64,000 nucleotides of DNA from Pomphorhynchus laevis (lineage: Eukaryota > Acanthocephala > Palaeacanthocephala > Echinorhynchida > Pomphorhynchidae), in NCBI GenBank assembly GCA_012934845.2, contig WNNJ02000663.1:1-64000 (forward strand). Reading direction: 5' to 3'. Position numbers and translations under genes: made by a program. The notes under the pieces were generated by a model. The model had not been told where the DNA came from and made no database searches. It saw only the letters and a list, made by a program, of their open reading frames with translations. Numbering within the stretch: position 1 is the stretch's first letter; the number at the start of each line of letters is the position of its first letter. Shown piece by piece: positions 42,866 through 51,885 of this stretch.

Positions 42866-43406
42866 TGAATACGATAAACAGGTGCATGAGCATAGATAAG
42901 AATGTCACAGCATATTGCATAACATGGAAGTTAAATTTATGAGAAATCGAAGACAAGTCACCGAGAAGAAGAGAGAAAAGCATAGGGCCTAATACGGAGC
43001 CTTGTGGAACATTGAGATGTATGAAGGATGGGAGAGAGAAGAGTTAGAATAGACGCGAAATGTACGGTTTGATAGATATGAAGAAAACCATGATACAGTG
43101 GGTAAAGAGAAGCCATAATTATGACGAAGGCGATGTAGAAGAATCGAGTGATCGACGATGTCAAAAGCAGACGATAGATCAAGAGAAACTATGACACTAC
43201 ATAATTTATGATCGCGCGAGATGAGTAAGTCATTATAAACTTTAAGACAGGCAATTTCAGTAGAGTGATTAGAGCGAAAAGCGGCTTGGAAGGGAGGAAA
43301 CAAGTTAGAGGAAAAGAGATATGTATTAACTTGCTTGAGAACGAGACGCTCAAGGAGTTTAGAGAGGGTTGGGAGAAGTGAGATTGGACGGTACGAAGAT
43401 GGTAGT
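42866..43406 (-). mobile_element. LINE-B fragment B3, truncated at both ends
   Basis: Minus-strand RT core only: LPSSYRPISLLPTLSKLLER, AAFRSNHSTEIACLKVYN, DLSSAFDIVDHS, then a shift, then CATGTT-homologous sequence up to the position equivalent to AHAPAYRIH. It lacks the LINE 3' end and abuts the tail of B2 directly, sharing ATGAATACG-like sequence at the junction. Probably a product of recombination or repair rather than a normal insertion. Confidence 0.82.
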
Positions 43407-43423
43407 AGTATCAATTTAGCATT

Positions 43424-43653
43424 ACCAATTTAGCATTATTATTACCAATTTAGCATTATTATGTTTTTTATGAGACTTAAAGAGACTTAAAGTGATTGGC
43501 ATATTAGACTTAAAGTGATTGGCATATTAGACTTAAAGTGATTGGCATATTAGACTTAAAGTGATTGGCATATTAGACTTAAAGTGATTGGCATATTAGA
43601 CTTAAAGTGATTGGCATATCTGATTTTAAGAGACTTAAAGTGATTGGCATATT
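43424..43653. repeat. Tandem repeats: ACCAATTTAGCATTATT pair and 23-bp unit x7
   Basis: First CAATTTAGCATTATT-type units (about 43412-43460). Then a 23-bp unit AGACTTAAAGTGATTGGCA plus TATT, repeated head to tail from 43483 six times to 43620 and once more at 43631-43653 after a 10-nt interruption. Units are almost identical, so the array is young. Confidence 0.9.
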
Positions 43654-43654
43654 T

Positions 43655-44062
43655 GACATGAAGGTGAGGTTAATGTTTATCGACTTGGTTGCAACGTGGA
43701 AATTATTGCACAAATTTGATGGATATCCTCGAAATATTATGGTGTGTCGTAATAATAGATCCAGGCGACATCATTCGATGACAATTTTTAAACAGCATAC
43801 TGGGAAACTATCGCCTGTCACAAGATTGTCAAGACGTGTAGTTAACGTGTGGAATAGTCTTCCTGAATACGTTGTTGCCTCCACAACGCTGACTTTATTT
43901 AAGAAGCGATTGCGAATATGCCTGGAACAGATCGATAATATGGAGAAGCTATCCTATCCCTGATTTTCTTAACTCTATCAATTCTACATTTTGTTTAATT
44001 TTTATTTTATTTTTTCGTGAGCAGACTGAACAGCCATATAGGCTTTGTCTTGTATGTTATAA
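43655..44062 (+). mobile_element. LINE-C 3' fragment C3
   Basis: The plus-strand frame reads VRLMFIDLVATWKLLHKFDG, then RRHHSMTIFKQHTGKLSPVT, then LSRRVVNVWNSLPEYVVAST and LTLFKKRL, the typical C-terminal end of CR1-type RT proteins, with the stop at 43961-43963. The 3' UTR has CGTGAGCAGACTGAACAGCC and TGTATGTTATAATAATAATT, matching the end of C2 at 16470-16545. 5'-truncated. Confidence 0.82.
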
Positions 44063-44075
44063 TAATAATTATATT

Positions 44076-44106
44076 AAATACGTAGACTCAGTTAACTGAT
44101 TTGATT
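44076..44106 (+). repeat. Dispersed module AAATACGTAGACTCAG (one of six)
   Basis: AAATACGTAGACTCAGTTAA followed by CTGATTTGATT. Other copies: 26801, 27402, 27841 (all at the end of family R), 45576-45606 and, weaker, 61554-61585. Two of the six flank the ribosomal protein gene. Function unknown. Confidence 0.6.
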
Positions 44107-44214
44107 AGCAAAACCTTTTAAACTCGAGATGTAATTTCAAAATGCGAATATATAAACTGGTAATTTAACGATTTTTAAGATTAAAAAAGGCCTTATACAT
44201 AAGGCGGAATATAT

Positions 44215-44220
44215 TTTATT
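44215..44220 (-). terminator. Polyadenylation signal of RPS3A
   Basis: AATAAA on the minus strand (TTTATT on plus), only five bases after the TAA stop, implying a very short 3' UTR. The hairpin CCTTAT-AC-ATAAGG at 44191-44204 lies just downstream. Confidence 0.65.
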
Positions 44221-44225
44221 GGTTA

Positions 44226-45059
44226 TTAAACAGCTTCTTGAATTGGTGGTTCGTAATAGTCAGTTTTTTCAACTTCTGTACCTTCGTCTTCACCAAATGT
44301 ATCTGGAAGTGGTACATGTTGAACATTTGATTTTATTGCCGTACCACCACTGCCTTCTCCGTGCATGTATAATAATCGCGTCAGATCAAACTTAGGTTTG
44401 CGCAATACTTTTACTTTTCTAATGTACACATCATGTATTAGTCTAACGGACGAAGCAACACGTTCAATTTCTTTGGCAATTGAATCCGGTTTAAGCTTTT
44501 CAACAAGTTCACGCAGATTGGACGATGAAACGTCTCGTTGCATAATGTCCACCATTATCTTTCTAATAGATTTAACCTGCTTATGCGATGCGTAACATGT
44601 CGCTTTCACCCGGCGTTCCTCTCGGCTAGTAAAACCAACACAAAACAATCGAAGCAAGTAACCATCGGATGTTTTTGCGTCGGTATGTGCCTCTATCATC
44701 GTAAAACGCTTTTTGATCTTTGAATAGAGCAGATCCCTAGTAACATCCATTCCGTGGAAATTGGTTAGACAAACATTACCTTGAACCTCTTCAACCACTA
44801 GTTTAAACTTGCGAAATGCGTCTTCATTATTTTGGCTAAGATCACTAAGTGATACTTCAAATACACGATTCTTCAAAGCGTCCGATGCAATGCGATTGCC
44901 ACTAGTACGGTTAACCAATGTTTTCCCGACATTGCGGTTTATAAATGTAGAAGGTGCCTTTACATCGTACCAGTCCTTCTTTGTAAATGGATCTACAACC
45001 TTCTTTTTAGATCCACGTTTTGTAGGTTTACTTTGCTTCTTATTCTTACCAATAGCCAT
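44226..45059 (-). CDS. RPS3A: 40S ribosomal protein eS1 (S3a)
   Basis: One open frame of 277 codons from the ATG at 45059 (context TTTAAGATGGCT, good for initiation) to TAA at 44226. The protein is a structural part of the small ribosomal subunit near the mRNA exit. It shows the full S3Ae family: a basic N-terminus ([17 protein letters not shown]), [17 protein letters not shown], the signature [11 protein letters not shown] at residues 64-74, [68 protein letters not shown] sequence and the ending [10 protein letters not shown]. Human S3a has 264 residues; the extra length lies mainly before the C-terminal YEPP motif. No intron, no stop, no shift and no poly(A) remnant, so either a normal intronless gene or a functional retrocopy. 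It is the only confident host gene here. Confidence 0.96.
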   Translation of the reverse strand: MAIGKNKKQSKPTKRGSKKKVVDPFTKKDWYDVKAPSTFINRNVGKTLVNRTSGNRIASDALKNRVFEVSLSDLSQNNEDAFRKFKLVVEEVQGNVCLTNFHGMDVTRDLLYSKIKKRFTMIEAHTDAKTSDGYLLRLFCVGFTSREERRVKATCYASHKQVKSIRKIMVDIMQRDVSSSNLRELVEKLKPDSIAKEIERVASSVRLIHDVYIRKVKVLRKPKFDLTRLLYMHGEGSGGTAIKSNVQHVPLPDTFGEDEGTEVEKTDYYEPPIQEAV

Positions 45060-45064
45060 CTTAA

Positions 45065-45769
45065 ATATAAAAATATGTTGATGATTTAAGTATCATATGG
45101 TTGACTGCATATGATTATACACCGTAACAGAGAAGATACTGTTATCGCACTTTGCTGAAATATTTTGCTAGGCGAATATGAATTAATTTAATTAATAGTA
45201 GTTAACTAATAGTACTTCGATTTAAGTAATTATTAAATTACTTTTGGGTAAATATCAAGATAAACAAATTAAAAAATAAATTTAAACTATTAAGCGAAAA
45301 TATTTTATAAGATGCACCAGTATTATATATAGAAGAAATATATAAAATAGTATAAAATTCGATTAATAGTACTTTGACATTAATTAAACATTAATTTCAA
45401 TTATTAATTGACATCGATAAACTCTTTCTATTTCTTATAATGAATAAGTATAAACCACTAAAATATTATTTAAATATAAAATTTACCAAAAGAAATTAAA
45501 ACTATAAGGCAATATTTTTTATGAATAAGATACACCAGTAAAAATATACACTAGAAAAATATATAAAATAGTATAAAATACGTAGACTCAGTCTGCTGGT
45601 CTGATTCATAAATTATTGAATTCATAATGTAATTATTAAACTCATAAATTCAAAAAATATAAAATTTACAAAGTTAATATATATAAAATATATATTATAT
45701 ATTACTTTATATATTTTACTTTAAATAGTAAAATTTAAAATAGTAATATTCAGAAAATTTTCTGAAGAT
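45065..45769. other. AT-rich region upstream of RPS3A
   Basis: Holds the presumed promoter of RPS3A next to 45060; I cannot point to a specific element. The sequence ATATATAAAATAGTATAAAAT occurs at about 45338 and 45560, the module AAATACGTAGACTCAG at 45576, and a perfect 16-bp palindrome TCAGAAAATTTTCTGA at 45750-45765. No coding similarity. Confidence 0.5.
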
Positions 45770-46036
45770 GCTAACAGAAGTTAGCGAAATATCAAAAATA
45801 ATTTCTTCTTTCATTTAATCCAGCTCAAATAATTATTTATCAATAATTAGCTATAATGATTATTTATCAATGGCTCAGAATCAACAATTAAATTAATCAA
45901 CAATCAAATTATTTAAATGATTTTGAAGAAAGTCAATATCATTATTTAATATCTATTAAATAAAAAATGCTAATAAATTTTCATCTTTCAAATGACAGAA
46001 GAAATTATTTTTGATATTTCGCTAACTTCTGTTAGC
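45770..46036. repeat. MITE-like element with 47-bp terminal inverted repeats
   Basis: Arms 45770-45816 and 45990-46036 are inverted copies with one mismatch, beginning GCTAACAGAAGTTAGC (itself a hairpin) and continuing GAAATATCAAAAATAATTTC. The 173-bp centre is AT-rich with no frame. Total 267 bp. No clear target duplication. The inner arm sequence (ATATCAAAAATAAT, GATCCAGCTCCAATAATTAT) also recurs singly near 46080-46145 and 46375-46440. Confidence 0.75.
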
Positions 46037-46199
46037 ATTTACAGAAAATTACAATTTTATCAGTAATTTTCAAAAATATAGCGAAATATCAAAAATAATG
46101 TCGCATTTCCTTTGATCCAGCTCCAATAATTATTTAAAAGAGTTTGCATTATAAAATAAAAAATAATTTATTAAAAAATATTTGAATTTTAGTAGGCGA

Positions 46200-46266
46200 T
46201 CGAATTTCCCATAGTCTACTGCAATCACCTTCAGGAGATGAAAGCAGTAGGCTATTGAAAATTCGA
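46200..46266. repeat. 67-nt stem-loop with 23-bp imperfect stem
   Basis: Arms 46200-46222 and 46244-46266 pair over 23 positions with two mismatches and one G-U pair; the 21-nt loop contains CCTTCAGG. Size and shape resemble a microRNA precursor, but a small inverted-repeat element is equally possible. The remaining DNA to 46640 is AT-rich and featureless. Confidence 0.55.
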
Positions 46267-46644
46267 GATTAAATAAATATTTTCTTCACTCTCTAATAAA
46301 TAATCCAATATGAGTGAACAATCAATTTATAAAATAAATTTATTACTTTTCCTCTAAAAAATTATTTAGACAACATATCATAAATAATGTCATCTTTCCT
46401 TTGATCCAGCTCCAATAATTATTTAAAAGAGTTTGCATTATTATTAATAATAAATTAAATTATTAAAAAATATTTGAATTTTCGTAAGCATTATTATTAA
46501 TAATTCTAAATAAAAAACAGTTAGATCATCTAAAATGACAAAATCAAATTACAAAATCAAATTAAATTATTAATTATATTTCAAGAAAATATAATTAATC
46601 TCAAATAACAGTAAATTAATCTCAAATAACAGAAAAAAAAATCG

Positions 46645-48214
46645 ATCTTCTGCCTCGACTCCTAACAAATCTGTCCGTCCACCACTTCTACGAAATCGTT
46701 TCCCTTCGCGCGATCGATGCATTATCATAACTAATTTAAACGTTTCCGAATCTGATTCTCCTCAATGTCGCTTTGATGATGTATCTGCTTTCAGGTCTAT
46801 CCTAGCAAGCATTCTCCCTGATGATAATCCATCCCTCTTCAAAAATATCTCTCCTATCTTTGATCCGTTTAAACAAATTCACTAAATCCAATCATCTCAG
46901 TCCTCCACTCTTAAAAATCGTTTTCCGACATAGTTCACATGCATCCTTGGTACTTTCCCAACGTTTTAAACTTCTTACCACTTCGTCTACTAGTCGTATC
47001 TTTCCTGACCGCTCCCCTTCTGATATTGCCCAGCTCAATTTAGCTCGCATTGAGAAACATCGACGTGAAACAAACGGCGAGTCATCCTTATCTATACGTC
47101 AAATCAATGGAAATTTTCACGTTGTACACACAAGGCCAAAAATTCGATGGCGTCCCATCTCTCCCCCTTGTCTTCTTCGCTAGTCTATCCCGCTCCTAAG
47201 CATACATTTCGCATTAGTTTATTCAACACTCGCTCCATTCTTCATAAAGCTGATATGCTCCTTGATATCTTATATCAATTATCTATCGATATTCTCTGCA
47301 TTACCGAATCCTGGCACTCTGACCCCGACGATCTTGCTATTCGTCGTCTATGTCGCTCTGGCTGTTCTCTAGTTGAATTAGCTAGTACAATTGTCTCTTC
47401 CACATCTACTGCTTCTAACCATGGCGGAATTGTTGCCATTGCTCGTCACGTCACATTGTTTATTGTCTTATACTCCTTCTTTTGTTTTCGGTGACTTAAA
47501 CAGAGTCAGCCGGGCGATCGTCTTGATCGCCCGGCTGACTCTGACTCTATCACTTTAACTAATCTTTTTTTCTAATTTAAACTATAAAATACTTTAAACA
47601 AGCCTAACTCAGATTCTCGGCGGTGCTCTCGACATCATTGCTGTTCCTAACTGCTTCAATGACTATACCTCCTTGTCAATTACTGATCCTGGTTTGTCCG
47701 ATCATTTCCTTGTCACTCTTAACATCACACGTCACTATTTTCCTTCTCAGCCTTTACCATTATCTACACCAAGTAAAAGCTAGAAGCTTCTCGATATCCC
47801 TATTCTTTGCACAGCCTTACTCAATTCTTCACTCTTTTCACTTCCTCTTAATTATCTCTTTCCTGATGATCTCTGCATTCTGTGTGATTCTGAACTTATG
47901 TCTATCATCAATAACCTTCTGCCTAGTCGACTCCGACATTCTCAGCGCTTGCGCCATCCTAACTTGTTCGATTCTGACTGTAGTCTTTCAAAGCGTCGAC
48001 TCCGTCACTCTTTCCGTGTGTATAATCGCTTTCTTAAACGTTCTCCCAACTCACTCACTCCGAATCTCCGTGATTCCTACTTTTCTCTACGCCGTTCACA
48101 TCTTATTCTTATACGTACTAAACGTACTATCTTTTGGCGAAATCAACTCGAGTCATCTTCCAACTCTAAATCTCATTAGAAAATCTTAAACTCAATTCTT
48201 TCACGATTATCTAC
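46645..48214 (+). mobile_element. LINE-B copy B4, both ends incomplete
   Basis: The plus strand starts in ORF1 (TCTTCTGCCTCGACTCC) and shows PPLLKIVFRHSSHASLVL, RIFPDRSPSDIAQLNLARIE and the ORF1 stop at 47181-47183, with ORF2 ATG at 47147 (same 37-nt overlap as B2). Endonuclease: FRISLFNTRSILHKADMLLD, ILCITESWHS, then a deletion to the VFGDLN-equivalent (47488) with an odd 19-bp inverted duplication at 47501-47543. The linker before the RT follows until CTACTTCTTGTAAT at 48214, where a minus-strand LINE-B tail begins. No RT. Confidence 0.85.
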
Positions 48215-48221
48215 TTCTTGT

Positions 48222-48512
48222 AATAATACAATAATTTATTTAACGTGGCAAATGCGTGCAAAATGCACGCTTACATGACCACTAACAAAAAAAGAACATC
48301 AAAAGTCACAGATAATTAGTTAATTGTTGAAATGGAATTGGATTTGGCGTTTGAAGCACGGCATAGATGTTGATTGGCGGATATGAATAGGCAGTTGATT
48401 CCACAAGAGAGGAGCAGCCACAACGAAAGAGCGGAAGCCAAAAGAGGTAGAGTAGATTGGAATATCGAAAAGAAGGGAATTACGGGAATGCAGATTACAA
48501 TACACAGTACGA
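48222..48512 (-). mobile_element. LINE-B copy B5/B7, 3' part (continues at 49379)
   Basis: Minus-strand 3' end of a LINE-B: SRNSLLFDIPIYSTSFGFRS, then LLWNQLPIHIRQSTSMPCF, stop, and the hairpin tail, ending at 48222. At 48508-48512 it carries TACGA, and its coding sequence resumes exactly at 49374-49378 (TACGA again) after a plus-strand LINE-B insertion. B1 shows the undisturbed sequence (CACAGTACGAGAATTGTCG near 37615). Confidence 0.82.
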
Positions 48513-49373
48513 TCTTAGTGTTTCTGCTTCCGACTGTCTTGTCTCAATTTCCAATCATATTTCTTCCCTTCGCCTTTCTCTGAATCCTGATAAATCCAAA
48601 ATTATGTGGATCCTACCTCGACGCCTCGGCTTCGAACCTCCCTCCGTATCATTAAATTCTAAAATTCTTCCTATCGTTGATAATCTCGTTTTCCTAGGCT
48701 TCCATTTTGACAACCGACTTTCACTTAAACCTTTCGTTAGAGATAAAGTACGCTCATCTACTTGATACTCCGCAACCTCCGTCAAGTTCGTAGATTGATC
48801 GATTTCCCTTCTTGTATGACTCTCATATCATCTCTCCTTTTTTCTAGACTCGATTATTGTCTTAGTCTATTTTCCAACTCACCTAAATCCACTCTTCTTC
48901 CCCTACAACGCATCGTCAACGCAGCTGTCCGAATTCTCCTCCGTCTTCGTCGTTTTGATCACACATCCTACCATCTTGCTTCTCTCGATTTGCCTACAAT
49001 TTATTGTCGTGTTCAAATTCGTCTTCTTATCGTTGCTTTCCGCCTTGTAACTTTTCATACCCCTTCATTTCTCAACCTTCCTTTTCTTGATAATTCTCGT
49101 CCTGTTTACTGCTCCTTGCGTTCCTGTAATTCCCTTCTTTTACATGTCCCAAACTACTCTACCTCCTTTGGACTCCGCTCCTTCCTGGTGGCTGCTCCTC
49201 TATCGTGGAATCATCTGTCCATTCATATACGCCAATCAACTTCCCTGCAGTGCTTCAAACGACAAATCCGATCCCATCTGAACAATTTAACTGCTTGACT
49301 TTCTCATTTTTGTTTGTGGACTTGTAAGCGTACAGCTTGTACGCATTTGCCACATTAAATAAATTTGTATTAT
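48513..49373 (+). mobile_element. LINE-B copy B6, 5'-truncated insertion with TACGA duplication
   Basis: Starts TCTTAGTGTTTCTGCTTCC (just after the RT catalytic motif) and runs through SKIMWILPRRLGFEPPSVSL, LPIVDNLVFLGFHFDNRLSL, one frameshift near 48763, the C-terminal domain (178 open codons to 49298) and the 3' end with stem GCGTAC/GTACGC and CACATTAAATAAATTTG. It is flanked by TACGA at 48508-48512 and 49374-49378 and lies inside the minus-strand copy B5/B7. Confidence 0.85.
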
Positions 49374-49378
49374 TACGA

Positions 49379-51881
49379 GAATTGTCGAGAAAATAAAGGT
49401 TGAGAAATGAAGGGGTATGAGAAGTTATAAGGCGAAAAGCAATGATAAGAAGACGAATTTGAACACGACAATAAATGGTAGGCCAATCAAGAGAAACAAG
49501 ACAGTGGGATGTATGATCATAACGACGAAGACGGAAGAGAACTCGAACGGCAGCGTTGATGATGCGTTGTAAAGGAAGAAGAGTGGATTTAGGTGAGTTG
49601 GAAAATAGACTAAGACAATAATCAAGTCTTGAGAAAAGAAGAGAAGATATGAGAGTCATACAAGAAGGGAAATCGATCAATCTACGAACTTGACTGAGAT
49701 TGCGGAGTATCAAGGTAGATGAGCGTACTTTATCACTAACGAAAGGTTTAAGTTAAATTCGGTTGTCAAAATGGAAGCCTAAGAAAACGAGATTATCAAC
49801 GATAGGAAGAATTGTAGAATTTAATGATACAGAGGGAAGTTCTAAGCCGAAGCGTCGAGGTAGGATCCACATAATTTTAGATTTATCAAGATTTAGAGAA
49901 AAGCGAAGGGAAGAAAGATGATTAAAAATTGAGACAAGACAGTCGGAAGCAGAAACACTAAGATCATGAATACGACAAACAGGTGCATGATCATAGATGA
50001 GAATGTCATCAGCATATTGCACAACATGGAAGTTAAATTTATGAGAAATCGAAGACAAGTCACCGAGAAGAAGAGAGAAAAGCATAGGGCCTAATACGGA
50101 GCCTTGTAAAACACCGGATGGAATAGACGAAACATGGGAGAGAGAAGAGTTAGAATATACGCGAAATGTACGGTTTGATAGATATGAAGAAAACCATGAT
50201 ACAGTGGGTAAAGAGAAGCCATAATCATGACGAAGCGATGTAGAAGAATCGAGTGATCGACGATGTCAAAAGCAGAAGACAGATCAAGAGAAACTATGAC
50301 ACTACATAATGTATGATCGCGCGAGATGAGTAAGTCATTATAAACTTCAAGACAGGCAATTTCAGTAGAGTGATTAGAGCGAAAAGGAGCTTGAAAGGGA
50401 GGAAACAAGTTAGAGGAAAAGAGATATGTATTAACTTGCTTGAGAACGAGACGCTCAAGGAGTTTAGAGAGGGTTGGGAGAAGTGAGATTGGACGGTACG
50501 AAGGATGGTAGTGAGGAGTCGAGAGATTGCTCTTTGATGATAGGACGAACAGTGCCGCATTTCCAGATGGAAGGAAATGTACGGCTACGGATGGACGAGT
50601 TGAACAATGTGGTTAGGAAGGGTGAGATAGAGGAGCAGATATTTTTAAGCAAGTGAGTTGGAATTGGGTCAGAAGGAGAGGTTTTATTAGGTAATGACAG
50701 CAGAACCGAAGAAACTTCATCAGACGAAACGGGAAGAAGGTGGAATAGTTCTGGGAGGGAAGTATTTAAAGAGAAGAGTGGGTACAAGGGGGCTACGGGT
50801 AGTAGGGAAAGTAAATTAGATAGCTTAGTTTCTAGATAATAAGAAAATTCATCAGGATTTATATTACAAGAAGTAGATGATCGTGAAAGAATTGAGTTTA
50901 AGATTTTCCAATGAGATTTAGAGTTGGAAGATGACTCAAGTTGATTTCGCCAAAAGATAGTACGTTTAGTACGTATAAGAATAAGATGTGAACGGCGTAG
51001 AGAAAAGTAGGAATCACGGAGATTTGGAGTGAGTGAGTTGGGAGAACGTTTAAGAAAGCGATTATACACACGAAAAGAGTGACGGAGTCGACGCTTAGAA
51101 AGACTACAGTCAGAATCGAACCAGGGAGCATGGCGCAAGCGCTGAGGGCGTCGGAGTCGACTAGGCAAAAGTTTATAGATTATAGACATAAGTTCAAGAT
51201 CAAACAGAATACAGAGATCATCGGGAGAGAGATAGTTACGAGGAAGTGAAAAGAGTGAAGAATTGAGTAAGGCTGTGCAGAGAATAGGGATATCGAGAAG
51301 TTTTTAGGGTCGACTTGGAGTGGATATTGGTGGAGGCAAGGAAGGATGATCGGGACGAGTTAGAGTAAGAGTGACAAGGAAATGATCAGACAAACCGGGA
51401 TCAGTAATTGACAAGGAAGTATAGTCATTGAAGCAGATAGGGACAGCAATGATGTCGAGAGAACTGCCGAGAATATGAGTTGGGCTTGTTGAAAGTAGTT
51501 TATTATTAAAATCAGAAAATAGATTTGTTAAAGTGATAGAGTTATAGTCAGCCGGGCGATCAAGACGAATGTTTAAGTCACTGAGAACAAAAGAAGGAGT
51601 ATCAGACAAATGAACAGTGAGACATAAGATCTGCAAGGTCGTTAAAGAAGATACGTGAGGGGGCAACTGAACCTGGACGGTATACAATCACAAGTTCCAG
51701 AGGGAAAGGAGTTGATAATCTGCATATGAGTAATTCGAACGAGGTGTAACGGATGTTAACGTTAATTTTACGTAAAGACATTGGGTGACGAGCAATGGCA
51801 ACTATACCGCCATGGTTAAAAGCAGTAGATGTATGAGAGGCAATTGGACGAGCTGATTCAACTAAAGAACAACCATTACAA
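49379..51881 (-). mobile_element. LINE-B copy B5/B7, main part, 5'-truncated
   Basis: Minus strand from CTGGTTGTTCTTTAG-equivalent (51881, in the endonuclease) down: VIVYRPG, FVLSDLNIRLDRP (DLN for DFN), GSSLDIIAV, GLSDHFLVTLTLTRPDHPS, then SRLRRPQRLRHAPWFDSDCS, ELFHLLPVSSDEVSSVLLSL and RT motifs with several shifts (DLSSAFDIVDHSILL, VQYADDILIYDHAPVCR), down to DNSR next to TACGA. Multiple frame breaks. It adjoins the 3' tail of B8 at 51882-51890. Confidence 0.82.
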
Positions 51882-51885
51882 TTAT

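Noticed and set aside
43483-43653. CRISPR-like array
   Set aside because: The 23-bp units are contiguous with no spacers, and the window is eukaryotic.
44365-45081. Plus-strand frames opposite RPS3A
   Set aside because: Antisense shadows of a clear ribosomal protein gene, without motifs of their own.
45770-46036. Transposase gene within the inverted-repeat element
   Set aside because: The centre is 173 bp of AT-rich DNA with no open frame of note.
50474-50656. Arg/Glu/Ser-rich frames opposite the LINE-B coding strand (also 41122, 56096, 59668)
   Set aside because: They are antisense shadows of the Ser/Leu/Pro-rich LINE-B frame and recur wherever that part of LINE-B occurs.
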